From: Xenorhabdus japonica
Lineage (GTDB): Bacteria > Pseudomonadota > Gammaproteobacteria > Enterobacterales > Enterobacteriaceae
Assembly (NCBI RefSeq): GCF_900115195.1
Contig: NZ_FOVO01000020.1
Span: 1-64,000 of the forward strand
Length of the DNA: 64,000 nt
Direction of reading: 5' to 3'
The notes under the pieces were generated by a model. That model had not been told where the DNA came from. It did no database searches and saw nothing but the letters and a program-made list of their open reading frames with translations. The stretch's first letter is position 1, and every line of letters begins with the position of its first letter. Positions 9,544 through 18,754 of the stretch are shown here, piece after piece. Made by a program: the position numbers and the translations under genes.

Positions 9544-10719
9544 ATGAATGATAATAAATTGAAAAATAATAACCTATTAGAAGATAATATATCATTGTAT
9601 TCTAGATACAGCGTATCAACTCTTTTTTTAAAATTCTTTGTTACTTTATTATTAACAAATAAAATCACAAAGAGTGTTTCTTTGAAAATAATCAGATTCA
9701 CCTTAATTAAAAACAATAAATTTCTTATTGGTTTTTTAAATGGAGTTTATTTTGGAGGGAGGAACATAAACGAGGTAAGAAATAATGTAAGAATTTTATC
9801 AAAAAATAATATTTACAGTGTATTAGATTATGCAATTGAAGGGGAAAATGATGAGATTTTCTTTGATAATGCTGTTGAATCAACATTGAAATTGATTGAT
9901 CTTGCTAGTGAAGAAAAAAACATACCGTATGTTGTTATTAAACCCTCATCATTAGGTTCAATTCATGTTTACGAAAAAAAAGCAAAAGATATTAATTTTT
10001 TTGGAGAGAATATAAATTCTTGGGATAGAATATTAAAACGTTATAATAAAATATTTTCTTATGCAGAACTCAAGTCTGTTAGAGTAATGATCGATGCAGA
10101 GCAGTCTTGGATTCAAACAGCAGTGGATAAAATTGCAATAGATTGTATGATTAAATATAATAAATCTTCACCTATTATAACATTGACAATACAGTCTTAT
10201 AAAAAAGAAGCAGTTGATCTTTTGACGATGATTCACAGTATTGCTATTAATAACAATATTAAAGCTGGTGTTAAAATTGTCAGAGGAGCTTATTTAGAAG
10301 AGGAAACTAACAATAAAGAAAAATCAGTTGGAACATTCTTTTCAAAAAAAGAAGACACTGATTCAAATTACCATTTTTTAGTTAAATTTATTTCAAAAGA
10401 AATAGATTTTTTTTATCCTTTCTTTGCAACTCATAATGAAAAAAGCATATCAACTATATTAAATGAAAATGAATTGAAAAATAGATCGTTTTGGATCGGA
10501 CAGTTATATGGAATTAGAGATGATATTTCATCAGAACTAGCTTTTAATGGTATTAAAACATGCAAATATTTACCATATGGTCCAATTGATAAATCATTAC
10601 CATACTTATTAAGAAGAATTAACGAAAACGCAGTTGCTACTGATACTTTCGTTAAAGAGAATAAAAATATAAGAAAAGAAATAATTTCAAGATTAAAACA
10701 TAAATTAGAATGGCAATGA
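9544..10719 (+). CDS. carD: CarD, proline dehydrogenase-like flavoenzyme (CpmD)
   Basis: A 391-residue member of the proline dehydrogenase (PRODH) family, thought to supply pyrroline-5-carboxylate for CarB from proline. Family signatures are visible: 'AGVKIVRGAYLEEE', 'FFATHNEKS' and the FAD/substrate segment 'YLPYGPIDKSLPYLLRRINE', with the paired Arg of the RRxxEN motif (here RRINEN). There is no signal peptide. It starts at ATG 9544, after a 95-base gap holding a hairpin, and its stop overlaps the carE start. CarD and CarE together raise carbapenem yield in Pectobacterium but are not strictly essential. Confidence 0.9.
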   Translation: MNDNKLKNNNLLEDNISLYSRYSVSTLFLKFFVTLLLTNKITKSVSLKIIRFTLIKNNKFLIGFLNGVYFGGRNINEVRNNVRILSKNNIYSVLDYAIEGENDEIFFDNAVESTLKLIDLASEEKNIPYVVIKPSSLGSIHVYEKKAKDINFFGENINSWDRILKRYNKIFSYAELKSVRVMIDAEQSWIQTAVDKIAIDCMIKYNKSSPIITLTIQSYKKEAVDLLTMIHSIAINNNIKAGVKIVRGAYLEEETNNKEKSVGTFFSKKEDTDSNYHFLVKFISKEIDFFYPFFATHNEKSISTILNENELKNRSFWIGQLYGIRDDISSELAFNGIKTCKYLPYGPIDKSLPYLLRRINENAVATDTFVKENKNIRKEIISRLKHKLEWQ

Positions 10720-10970
10720 ATATGTTTAAGCTAAAAATAGGAAATGATGTTCTCGATATCTCATCTGATGAAACAATTTTAAAATGTGCTTATAAGAATG
10801 ATATAAAATTAAAGTATCATTGTGCCTCTGGATATTGTGGGAAATGTAGAGTTAAACTTGTTTCTGGTAAGGTTAACTTAGAGCACTCAGGAGGTATATC
10901 TAGAGAAAAAATATCAGAAGGATATATTTTGACCTGCTGCTCATATCCCATTAGTAACATTGAAATATAA
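10716..10970 (+). CDS. carE: CarE, [2Fe-2S] ferredoxin-like protein (CpmE)
   Basis: A small plant-type ferredoxin of 84 residues, probably the electron acceptor or donor partner of CarD. The cluster ligands are the CX4CX2C of 'HCASGYCGKCRVKL' and a distal Cys in 'ILTCCSYP'. The start chosen is ATG 10716, because its ATGA overlaps the carD TGA stop, a classic coupled junction; ATGs at 10710 and 10722 are also in frame. Confidence 0.9.
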   Translation: MNMFKLKIGNDVLDISSDETILKCAYKNDIKLKYHCASGYCGKCRVKLVSGKVNLEHSGGISREKISEGYILTCCSYPISNIEI

Positions 10971-10987
10971 AAATTGGAAATAATAAA

Positions 10988-11833
10988 ATGAAATTTATTG
11001 TTTTATTTTTATCTATAGTTATGTCAGTGAAATCATATTCGTTTAATGAAATTAAATTTAGTTTTGTTGAAGGAGGTGATTTTTATGTAGGTAATGTATT
11101 TGGTGTTCAAGATTATGAATCTAATTTTAACGTTAAATTAGATTCATTTTATATAATGAAAAATGAAGTAACCTATTCACTATATAAAGAAATATATGAA
11201 TGGGCAATATTAAATGGTTATGAATTTGATGATGGCTGTAATGGTGCATCTTATGAAGATTGTCTTCCCTCTGAACAAGATAATGGGAAACATCCTGTAA
11301 CTAATATTGAATGGTTAGATACTATTATCTTTTCAAATGCATTAAGTGAAAAATCAAATCTCAACCCTGTATATTTACAAAAAGGAAATGAAATTATTAA
11401 GAAAAAAAAAGAATTAAACATTTATATAAATAAAAAAGCTAATGGTTATCGTTTACCTACATTAAATGAATGGCATGTTGCAGCAAGAGGTGGAAAGCCT
11501 GCATTACGATTAGGAAGATATGGATATTATCATTCAGGGAGTAATGACCCCAAAAAAGTAGCATGGTATCCTGAATTTAATCTAAATCATTTTGGCACAC
11601 AGATAGTAGGTAAATTATCTCCAAATGATTTAGGTTTATATGATATGAGTGGAAATGTTTCTGAGTGGATTTACCACATTTATGATTTTAATGGAACTAA
11701 AATGTATTATTTTTGTGGGGGTAGTTATCTTTCTCACTCAAAGAGTTTATCAAGCTGTGATATGCATAGTTCAAATTATTTTCTTCCAGATGTTGGATTT
11801 AGATTAGTAAGGAGTTACTTAAATGAGAATTAA
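10988..11833 (+). CDS. carF: CarF-like formylglycine-generating-enzyme-fold protein (CpmF)
   Basis: A 281-residue secreted protein with a signal peptide ('MKFIVLFLSIVMSVKSYS'). It has an FGE/SUMF1-type fold, with 'MKNEVTYSLYKEIYEWA', 'HPVTNIEWLDTIIFSNALSE', 'NGYRLPTLNEWHVAARGG', 'GLYDMSGNVSEWIYH' and 'GGSYLS...VGFRLVRS' as the family landmarks. Its position directly after carE matches carF of the Pectobacterium and Serratia clusters, where CarF and CarG protect the producer from its carbapenem. The molecular action of CarF is not known. Whether the copper-binding Cys pair of true FGE enzymes is kept was not established. It overlaps carG by 11 bases. Confidence 0.82.
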   Translation: MKFIVLFLSIVMSVKSYSFNEIKFSFVEGGDFYVGNVFGVQDYESNFNVKLDSFYIMKNEVTYSLYKEIYEWAILNGYEFDDGCNGASYEDCLPSEQDNGKHPVTNIEWLDTIIFSNALSEKSNLNPVYLQKGNEIIKKKKELNIYINKKANGYRLPTLNEWHVAARGGKPALRLGRYGYYHSGSNDPKKVAWYPEFNLNHFGTQIVGKLSPNDLGLYDMSGNVSEWIYHIYDFNGTKMYYFCGGSYLSHSKSLSSCDMHSSNYFLPDVGFRLVRSYLNEN

Positions 11834-12356
11834 ATATTATTTCATCTTTATCTTTATCTTTTCATTTGATACATTATCTTGTAACGGGAGTAAAGTAAAT
11901 CTAAATAATGGTGCTAATTTTTTAGATTTAAATGGAGATGGAAAAAAAGATGTGGTTTTTTATGCGGAATTTGAAAATAACACATCACATCCAAGCAACA
12001 CTTTAACAATCTTTATAAAAAATAAAGATAAGATATTTAATATAATTCCTGTTCCAAATGATAATACTTTCACCTGGTTTGATTTTAAATTATCTTCATC
12101 TGAAATAAAAATACAAGATTATGAACTAAGAGTCAAGAACGGGACTTATTATATGATATTATCAAAGAAAAAAATTAATAAAGAAGATGTATTTGGAGAA
12201 TCCCCCGTTGAGTTCATTACATATGAGATAAAATATAATAATGAAGATGCTGGTATTTCTGATTATTATTGGGATTATGTTAATGAATTTATTACAAAAA
12301 ATAAATATAAAAGTGTTAGTGATGCTATTTCAGAATTCGATGAGGAATGTAACTAA
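11823..12356 (+). CDS. carG: CarG-like carbapenem intrinsic-resistance protein (CpmG)
   Basis: A 177-residue exported protein: the signal peptide covers about residues 1-20, with a Cys in 'DTLSCNG' at the processing region. The mature part carries 'FLDLNGDGKKDVVFYAEFEN', the DxNxDGxxD segment also found in CarG of Pectobacterium and Serratia, which gives self-resistance to the carbapenem in the periplasm without hydrolysing it. A strong ribosome binding site (aaggag, 11810-11815) lies inside the carF end. Its stop overlaps the carH start (TAATG). Confidence 0.8.
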   Translation: MRIKYYFIFIFIFSFDTLSCNGSKVNLNNGANFLDLNGDGKKDVVFYAEFENNTSHPSNTLTIFIKNKDKIFNIIPVPNDNTFTWFDFKLSSSEIKIQDYELRVKNGTYYMILSKKKINKEDVFGESPVEFITYEIKYNNEDAGISDYYWDYVNEFITKNKYKSVSDAISEFDEECN

Positions 12357-12909
12357 TGAAAATAATTTTTTTGTCTTTTTTGTCTTTTTTGTCTTTTTTG
12401 TCTTTTTCTTGCCATTCAGAAGAACTTAAATTTTATATAAACAAAGTGCAAGAAGAAATCGATAAAAAAATTGATTTATGTTTAGGAGAAACTGAATGGC
12501 CAGCTTCAAATAGTGATAATTCTATATGGGTCAATGCTAGAATGGAGTCTCTTGTTGATTCTGGTTTAGTTAAATCAAATTTAAAAGGAAAGAATAAGAT
12601 ATGGATACTTACTGATTTAGGAAAAAAAGAATTTAATAGAAATGGTGATTTCTGTTACGGTAGAATGATGGTAAAAGAGATTTTGAATATCACTTACGTG
12701 AATAAAAAAAAGGTTTCATAGTTTTTAACTATTACATAGACTTACTGCCAAATTGGGCTAAAAATAAATCAATAAGATTCGCGTATACTTATCTAGATAA
12801 TATTATCTCAGGCATTAATACTGAAAAATATCAAGTCGAATTTGAAAAAACCAACACTGAGATTATTAAAATAATAAGTGATCCTGTGCAAGTTGAAATT
12901 CTTTACTAA
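12356..12909 (+). pseudogene. carH: CarH-like exported protein, interrupted by a -1 frameshift
   Basis: The open frame from ATG 12356 gives 121 residues and stops at 12721. A continuing frame from 12712 reads 'GFIVFNYYIDLLPNWAKNKS' and on to a TAA at 12907-12909, so the full product would be about 184 residues. The switch falls on an eight-A run (12704-12711) followed by G, which contains A AAA AAG, the dnaX-type slippery heptamer. Slipping back by one base there leads exactly into the second frame. It is therefore either a broken gene or one read by programmed frameshifting. The signal peptide is built from four exact 9-base repeats encoding Phe-Leu-Ser. The function of CarH is unknown, and the name rests on position as the eighth gene of the cluster. 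Confidence 0.65.
12368..12403 (+). repeat. Four tandem 9-base repeats in the carH signal peptide
   Basis: The unit tttttgtct occurs four times in a row and encodes (Phe-Leu-Ser)4. Because the unit is nine bases, gain or loss changes the length of the signal peptide without shifting the frame. Confidence 0.9.
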
Positions 12910-13004
12910 TTAACCCGATATATGGACACTGACTTAATTCAAGTGGGTGAGTGAATTTTTCTGACAACGTAGTCGCAAACATATATTCGGCTTCAGTGAG
13001 CCAT

Positions 13005-13147
13005 TGTCATTTTTAGAAGACGACTGCACCAATTAATAGGGATTAGAGCCTGGTGTGTATATGACTTCTGATAAAATAATGTCAGAAGTCGGCTGCACTA
13101 AACACGATTATACTCAGTATTCGTGTGCACTAAAGTGAAGTGTGAGC
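13005..13147. mobile_element. Tn402/Tn5053-family terminal inverted repeat and transposase-binding repeats
   Basis: From 13005 the sequence tgtcatttttagaagacgac, continuing tgcacc, is the outer 25-base terminal repeat (IRi) of Tn402/Tn5053 elements with one change. It is followed by further 'gtcggctgcacta' and 'gtgtgcactaaagtgaag' motifs (13105-13140), the 19-base TniA-binding repeats of these ends. The tniA start follows at once. No integron, resistance cargo or second end was seen here. It shows that a Tn402-type transposon once inserted to the right of the car operon. Confidence 0.85.
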
Positions 13148-13360
13148 ATGTTAGACACACCACAAATTACCGAGCGGGGCGTGATGACATTGCCTGATAA
13201 GGCATGGCAAGAAGCTCAACGCAGAAATGAGGTCATTGAACCACTGGCAGTGCTTAATACGGTCGGTCATCAAGCCGCTGATGCTGCTGTTCAGACATTG
13301 GGTTTATCCCGGCGGCAGGTATATGCCCTGATTAGCCGAGCTCGGCAAGGCTCTGGTCTT
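13148..13360 (+). pseudogene. tniA: tniA, N-terminal fragment of Tn402/Tn5053 transposase
   Basis: The frame gives 'MLDTPQITERGVMTLPDKAW' and later 'PLAVLNTVGHQAADAAVQTL' and 'SRRQVYALISRARQGSGL', matching the first 70 residues of the TniA DDE transposase, including the HTH ('LSRRQVYALI'). Homology ends at 'GSGL', where intact tniA goes on with VTDL. The break is at CTTG (13357-13360), exactly where the IS91-type repeat begins, so the gene was cut by insertion of IS91 copy 2. The ATG at 13148 is preferred; a GTG at 13142 is also in frame. Confidence 0.85.
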
Positions 13361-13493
13361 GATGGTTAGGAAATTGAATCACTTCTTTTCGCTGATGTCT
13401 GATCCAAAACTGCATTTATAAACGTCAGTCAGGACAAGATATGGTGTACTCTTTCGTATAATAAATCCGTTTTAGTCGGGTTTTTAACCTAAA
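13357..13493. repeat. IS91-family oriIS end, copy 2 (direct repeat of 5539-5675)
   Basis: These bases are identical or nearly so to 5539-5675, at a constant offset of 7818 bases, until 'ctaaa' at the right end. They start at a CTTG that is native to tniA, which confirms the outer boundary of the element. The transposase gene on the minus strand reads towards this end. Confidence 0.85.
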
Positions 13494-13517
13494 ACCCGTT
13501 TTTTAGGCACATTGATC

Positions 13518-14489
13518 CTAAGAAGACGTTTGCAGCCATCGTTTTCGCTCCATCCGATGAAGCCTCTCTGACAGTAATTCCGCCGCCCTCAGCCCCCTCT
13601 GGGTGCCCGCAAAACGCAGACGGTTACCACACAAGAGACATTGATAAGGAACGGTGCCCAAAAATCCCTTCATCAGCACCGCGAAGCCCGGTTTCACCGG
13701 TTTTGTTCGCACTTCCATTTCCAGCACTTTATAGACCCGTGGCAACAGCGTGCCCCGTTTGCGGTTGGCCAGAAAACCGTAATAGCAAACCATTTTAAAG
13801 TGGCGGCCGGAATGTGGCTGGTATAGCGGCGTAACATCTCTTCCTGTGTCAGCTCCTGCTGTCGGTGTTGCTGTGTCCGGTGATCGTAATATTGGTGCAC
13901 GACCGTCCCTCTTTTGGCGAAGTACACTTTCCAACGGCGCTGATATTGCGCTTCCAGGTAACGACACCACTGGCGATAATCGCGTATATGACCCAGGCCG
14001 GGGCACAAAGCGGGAGCTGCCCTGTCGTAGCGGGTACGCAGCAGCCTGACGACGGCTATGCACTAGATAGACTCCACGACCTTTTTCTTAAAAAACAGCC
14101 TGCGCCAGACCCCTGTTTGAGATCCAGGCCACCTTGGGTCACCGACAAATGAATATGAGGATGCTGGTTCAGCTGACGACCGTAGGTGTGCAGCGCACAG
14201 AAAATTCTGATTTCAATGCCCATTTTTCGGGCAAAGCGGAGCATCGCTTGGGTGGCACAACGAAACAGCTCATTGAGCAGCGGCAGTTGTCGTTGAAGAA
14301 AGGCCAGAGTACATGGGGCATCGTAAAGGTGATGTGCTGCCAGTCACAATCAGGCAGAATGTGCTGTTGTTCGGCAATCCATTGTTCGGTCGCTTTAAGC
14401 TCGCAGGCACTGCACACTTTGGACTTACAGCTCTGGCAAAAAAAGTTACCAAGAACGAAAAGCGTAATCGGGTTAATTTCGAACAACAA
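13518..14489 (-). pseudogene. IS91-family Y2 rolling-circle transposase, frameshifted, copy 2
   Basis: The minus strand shows, in order but in different frames, a zinc-binding start 'CQSCKSKVCSACELKATEQW', then 'PDCDWQHITFTMPHVLWPFF', the HUH motif segment 'QLNQHPHIHLSVTQGGLD', 'DYRQWCRYLEAQYQRRWKVY', the C-terminal 'YYGFLANRKRGTLLPRVYKV', and a closing zinc-ribbon-like 'PYQCLLCGNRLRF'. At least three frame changes (near 14270, 14056 and 13820) kill the gene. The N-terminal zinc finger is incomplete, since its first Cys pair is missing. A second, shorter copy lies at 5607-5890. Confidence 0.85.
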
Positions 14490-14676
14490 ATTTTGGTTGA
14501 TAGTGTTGTATACGCTGACGTAACATTCGTGGCTACTTATTTAATAAGTGGGCGTCCAACAGTGCCTGAAATTGTTATGAATGCCATTGTTGATTGATTG
14601 TTTTCAAACAGAAAAATATCGCTATGCAAGGATGTAGGATGTTTAGCAAATGCTTGGTCAGTAGTATGTCTTTATC
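14490..14676. other. Junction between IS91 copy 2 and the lsr locus
   Basis: Mixed sequence with short open frames, none of which was recognised. The terminal (terIS) end of the IS91 copy should be in this stretch, but no boundary can be set without a second intact element. Confidence 0.4.
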
Positions 14677-14710
14677 ATAACAGAGCAAGCCGCCCTACTT
14701 GCTCTGTTAT
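14677..14710 (-). terminator. Perfect inverted repeat downstream of lsrK
   Basis: ataacagagcaag (14677-14689) pairs over 13 bases with cttgctctgttat (14698-14710), with an 8-base loop. It lies 16 bases past the lsrK stop and is the likely terminator of the minus-strand lsrR-lsrK unit, although no T run follows. Confidence 0.65.
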
Positions 14711-14725
14711 GCTTGTTAATAGAGA

Positions 14726-16318
14726 TTACAACCCCGGCGCTTTCCACAATGAAGTCGTTAACCCATCATCCACCAGATGAAGTTGGTCTGCATATACCGC
14801 TTGCCAATCTTTCTTCGCTTTTTGATAAACCTCGCGGTGGCTTAAATTCGGCTGGTATTCCCGCTCCCAACGTACCAATTTTTCTCCTGTGGCGGGCAGT
14901 GAGTTATATAACCCAACGCCAACACCTGCGGCAATCGCACAACCCAGAGCAGTTGCTTCTTTAACCACGGGTACTCGTACTGGCAGCCCGGTAACGTCAG
15001 AGAGAATTTGGCTCCAGAGTTTGCCTTTTGAGCCGCCACCTGCAAATACCAGTGAATCAGGTTGAACGCCAGAGAATGACGAAACCATATCGAGGTTGCA
15101 CGCTGAGACAATAGCCGCGTTCTCTTCCAGTGCGCGAAATAGCGTTGCCTTATTGCATTTTTCCGGATCAATCGAGAGGTTGAGGAAAGACGGAGCAGCG
15201 TGATACCACGATTTAAAGCGCATGACATCGGAGAAAATCGGCATAACACCATGTGCTCCGGCAGGAACCCGCGCTGCCATATCTTCCAGCAGATTGTAAG
15301 TATCAACGCCCAATCGTTCTGCCAGCAATTTTTCTTCTGCGCAGAAAGCATCACGGAACCAACGCATGGTGAGGCCAGTAAAGAAACTGATGGATTCTGC
15401 CTGTGCCATGCCGGGGATAACATGCGGGTTGATGCGGATATTCATGTTTGGATCAGTGATCGGTTCCGGCAGGTTAACAACTTGCTGCCAGAATGTTCCG
15501 CCGAGTACTGCAGTTTGGGCGGGTTTGACGACACCAATACCAAGACAGCCGAGTTGAACGTCCCCACCGCCCATAATCACGGGTGTACCGCTGCTCAGGC
15601 CACATTCTGCCGCTGCTTGTTCCGTGATATAGCCGAGCAAGGTTCCTGTTTCTTTGACGGGGGAGAGAATATTGGATCGCAGTCCGGCCATTTCCAGCAG
15701 GCTTGGGCGCCAATTGCGGCTGACTAAATCCAGCATGCCTGTTGTGCCCGCGTTAGAGGGGTCAACGGCCAGCTCACCGCTTAAAATATAAGCCAGCCAA
15801 TCACTGATCATGGTTAAGGTGCTGGCTTGCCGATAGATATCGGGACGATGATGCGCCAGCCAAAGCAGGCGCGGCATTGCCCCCAATGCCAATGTTTGGC
15901 CGGAGTAGCGGTAGACGTCATACTCAAAGGTATTGTTGTAAAGCTCTTTCAGCTCGCTGACTTCATGACTGGAGCGGGCATCTACATTGGCACACGCCCA
16001 GATAGGATCGCCACTGCGATTATAAAGGACAATGCCTTCTCGCATTGAACAGGCGGCAACGCCCTGAATCGCGTTGGCAGGCAGTTCCGCCTTTTGCAGT
16101 GCCTGCCGAATGCATTGGCAGGCCAGTTGCCAGTTGTTTTTCAGATCAAATTCCATCGAACCCGCAACATTCGGTACAGGTTGGTGTATCCACTCAGTTT
16201 GCCCAACGGAAACCTGATTCCCTTCGAGATCAAATATAACTGCACGGATACTGCCAGTTCCTGCATCAAGCGCCATCAGATACTTCCTTGATGGGTGAAC
16301 ATGAGCGCGTTGATTCAT
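14726..16318 (-). CDS. lsrK: Autoinducer-2 kinase LsrK
   Basis: A 530-residue FGGY-family carbohydrate kinase, the E. coli length, that phosphorylates AI-2 (DPD) in the cytoplasm to trap it and to make the LsrR ligand. Visible are the N-terminal ATPase strand '[20 protein letters not shown]', '[15 protein letters not shown]', the catalytic-Asp region '[11 protein letters not shown]' and the C-terminal FGGY signature '[20 protein letters not shown]'. The start ATG 16318 follows 'gaggatagc'. It is downstream of lsrR on the same strand. Since the lsr importer genes are lost here, AI-2 would have to enter by another route, such as a ribose-type transporter or PTS. Confidence 0.95.
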   Translation of the reverse strand: MNQRAHVHPSRKYLMALDAGTGSIRAVIFDLEGNQVSVGQTEWIHQPVPNVAGSMEFDLKNNWQLACQCIRQALQKAELPANAIQGVAACSMREGIVLYNRSGDPIWACANVDARSSHEVSELKELYNNTFEYDVYRYSGQTLALGAMPRLLWLAHHRPDIYRQASTLTMISDWLAYILSGELAVDPSNAGTTGMLDLVSRNWRPSLLEMAGLRSNILSPVKETGTLLGYITEQAAAECGLSSGTPVIMGGGDVQLGCLGIGVVKPAQTAVLGGTFWQQVVNLPEPITDPNMNIRINPHVIPGMAQAESISFFTGLTMRWFRDAFCAEEKLLAERLGVDTYNLLEDMAARVPAGAHGVMPIFSDVMRFKSWYHAAPSFLNLSIDPEKCNKATLFRALEENAAIVSACNLDMVSSFSGVQPDSLVFAGGGSKGKLWSQILSDVTGLPVRVPVVKEATALGCAIAAGVGVGLYNSLPATGEKLVRWEREYQPNLSHREVYQKAKKDWQAVYADQLHLVDDGLTTSLWKAPGL

Positions 16319-16392
16319 GATGCTATCCTCGTCTGTTGTTATCTTCTTTTTATTCGATATGGCACAGGGGATGGGTGGCGATTATTAGTTGA

Positions 16393-17358
16393 TCAAATTA
16401 GCATAGCTCTCGCAGTCTGTTCTTCTGTCACCAGTGAATTGATATGGCCTCCGTTCAGCGCAGCAACGATAGCGTCTGCTTTTTCGATGCCACCCGCTAC
16501 ACCAATCACATTCGGGATGTTTTTCATCTCTGGCAAGGAGATACCGATCAGTTCCTTATGGATATCAATATCACTGACCAATTCACCTTCCATGTTGAAG
16601 AAGTAACCAAGAATGTCTCCGACAGCACCTTTGCGGCCAAACATCAATTGTTCGCCATCACTAATATAGCCGGAACGCATAATTGTTGCGTTTTGCTTCT
16701 GTTTGATAGCGCCAATCCCGACAATGGCAGTATCGGCTGCACAAGCAGCCAAAATCACGTCCCGTACACTGCGTTCTTCGCGGAATGTTGCCGCAACTTG
16801 ATGTGTGGAGGCTCGCAGTGGTGCAGGAATGATGCTGACAGGACAGGCTGCATCAAGTTGACCGATGCCAGTCATATAAGAGCCAACACCTCCCGATAGC
16901 GTCACCAGTCGAATTCGCTGGGATGAGATAAAACCGCTCAGGTGCTGTAAAGTGCACATGGGAGTTTCGCCAAATCCAATCGCCAATAGCTGATAAGGCT
17001 CAATCAGCGCCATCAACAGGTGAGCGGCTCCGATACCGAGACGGGCATTCAGATTCATGCCATCAAGGGTAGGTAATACGCGAATCTGTCTGAGATTAAA
17101 GCGTTTTTGCAAGGTATCTTCCAATTCCAAACACCCTTCATAGCGTGAATTGATCTGAACGCGGATCACGCCAGACTGCCGTCCTTTCTCTAACAGACGG
17201 GAGACCTTGAGGCGATTGAGGCCAAGCAATTCACCGATGTCCCCTTGCGTCAGACCATCGTGATAGTAAAACCAGGCAATTCGGGCCATTAGTTCTTCTT
17301 CACTTATGCTATTTCCTGGATAGTTGTGACTTGAATAGTCAGTTTCTTCAGATAACAT
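16393..17358 (-). CDS. lsrR: LsrR, repressor of the lsr operon
   Basis: A SorC/DeoR-family regulator that represses lsr genes until phospho-AI-2 binds. The N-terminal HTH is '[26 protein letters not shown]', followed by a sugar-phosphate isomerase-like effector domain with '[15 protein letters not shown]', '[10 protein letters not shown]' and '[18 protein letters not shown]'. Starting at ATG 17358 gives 321 residues (E. coli 317). The frame is open to ATG 17502, but the extra 48 residues have no counterpart in the family and no ribosome binding site was seen there. It faces away from the remains of the lsr transport operon, as in E. coli. Confidence 0.92.
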   Translation of the reverse strand: MLSEETDYSSHNYPGNSISEEELMARIAWFYYHDGLTQGDIGELLGLNRLKVSRLLEKGRQSGVIRVQINSRYEGCLELEDTLQKRFNLRQIRVLPTLDGMNLNARLGIGAAHLLMALIEPYQLLAIGFGETPMCTLQHLSGFISSQRIRLVTLSGGVGSYMTGIGQLDAACPVSIIPAPLRASTHQVAATFREERSVRDVILAACAADTAIVGIGAIKQKQNATIMRSGYISDGEQLMFGRKGAVGDILGYFFNMEGELVSDIDIHKELIGISLPEMKNIPNVIGVAGGIEKADAIVAALNGGHINSLVTEEQTARAMLI

Positions 17359-17669
17359 ATTTCTCTCTGATACTAATTGTTTCTTAGTTGATTTGGTCGA
17401 CATTTTTATCCACAAAGAAAGAATAAGCACGAAAGCTCCTGATGCGCCAGAGTCTTTTTGTGAAAATTTGAACATATTTTCACATAATTTTAATTTTTCC
17501 ACAGAGTGTGATCAAAATACTGCAATAATTCCAAATTATGAATTAAAGTTTTGAACAAAAATACTTTTAATAAATAAATATTCATACTTAGTTGTATTAG
17601 TGTCAAAAACGAAAGCTCAGAATTCCATAAATTACAGTGATGTTACACGGTGATGCTATCACTAATACA
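17359..17669. promoter_or_regulatory. Divergent lsrR / former lsrACDB promoter region
   Basis: The AT-rich stretch between lsrR and the first traces of lsrC. In E. coli the region between lsrR and lsrA binds LsrR and CRP. Here lsrA is entirely absent, so the original operator may be partly deleted. No clear operator was identified by eye. It could still drive lsrFG. Confidence 0.4.
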
Positions 17670-17925
17670 GATGATCCGTTTTTCCTGAAACTGACTATGA
17701 ATTTTACTGATAGTGCACCAGTCAGCCTTGTCCTACTGGTGACGTTGGCACTGGATAGGTGTTTGAACAGGGTCGTTAAGCTGATTATCTCAGCAACGTT
17801 ACGGCTGGAACGGTGCTATTGGTGGCGTAAATACTGCTTTTTGACATGGTTAATCTATGGATGCTGGATCTTAATGTATTGTTGTTCAGTGCCAGTAATT
17901 TTATCAGTATCGTTACCAAATTTGT
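17670..17925 (+). pseudogene. Fused remnants of lsrC (3' end) and lsrD (5' end)
   Basis: At 17676-17770 the frame reads 'FFLKLTMNFTDSAPVSLVLL' and on to 'VTLALDRCL', resembling the last membrane segment of LsrC. At 17794 begins 'QRYGWNGAIGGV' and at 17861 'MLDLNVLLFSASNFISI', close to the E. coli LsrD start (RYGWELAL...MLDLNMLLFSTSDFICI). The two lsrD pieces are in different frames and a TGA intervenes. The order C-then-D fits the lsrACDB operon. lsrA and most of lsrC and lsrD have been deleted. Confidence 0.7.
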
Positions 17926-18001
17926 GATTAGTAGCAACACTGGTAGTCTTCTGTTTTACAACAACATATTTTTGGAACGTAAAAGACACTCCTGAAAAGT
18001 A

Positions 18002-18688
18002 TTGACGTGGGATTCAGATACATCACCAGAATGTCGTTCTATCTATATCACCCAAGGAACTTCAAAACAGTTGGGGGAGCTTTTGGTGGATATGGCTGCC
18101 AATCAGGTAAAAAAAGAGAAAGCGAAAGTGGCATTTTTCTATTCAAGCCCGACAGTGACGGATCAGAACCAGTGGGTGAAAGAGGCCAAAGCGAAAATTG
18201 CAAAGGAACATCCGAATTGGGAAATTGTCACCACTCGGTTTGGGTATAACGATGCCACTAAATCTTTGCAGACAGCGGAAGGCATTTTGAAAGCATGGGA
18301 GGATTTGGATGCGATTATTGCTCCTGATGCCAACGCTTTGCCAGCGGCAGCTCAAGCAGCAGAAAACCTGAAGCGGCAGGATGTTGCGATCGTTGGGTTC
18401 AGTACCCCAAATGTAATGCGCCCTTATGTTGAAAATGGTACGGTCAAACAGTTCGCTCTGTGGGATGTGGTCAAGCAGGGCAAAATCGCCATTCGTGTTG
18501 CTAATGAGATATTGCAAAAAGGCGATTTGAATGTGGGAGATAAATTGAATATTCCTGATGTTGGCTATGTTGAAATTTCACCTAACAGCGTGCAGGGATA
18601 CCGTTATGAAGCGAAAGGCAACGGTATCGTTGTTATGCCGGAGCGGGTGATTTTCACCAAAGATAATATCAATCAGTACGATTTCTAA
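18002..18688 (+). pseudogene. lsrB: lsrB, 5'-truncated AI-2 binding protein gene
   Basis: The frame begins inside the protein at '[20 protein letters not shown]', a segment located about 110 residues into E. coli LsrB. It is then collinear to the end ('[16 protein letters not shown]'). The signal peptide and most of lobe I of the periplasmic AI-2 receptor are missing, so the product cannot be exported or bind AI-2. The remaining 228 codons show no further frame damage, so the deletion is likely recent. Confidence 0.92.
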
Positions 18689-18754
18689 TCAAGATGATTT
18701 CTGATTCATGGGGCTGACATGCAGCCTGACTCTGACACCTTTCTGGAGGAAGAA

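Noticed and set aside
17637-17927. A 96-residue open frame that could be called a novel membrane protein
   Set aside because: Its parts match the LsrC end and, in other frames, the LsrD start, so it is a decayed lsr segment and not a new gene.
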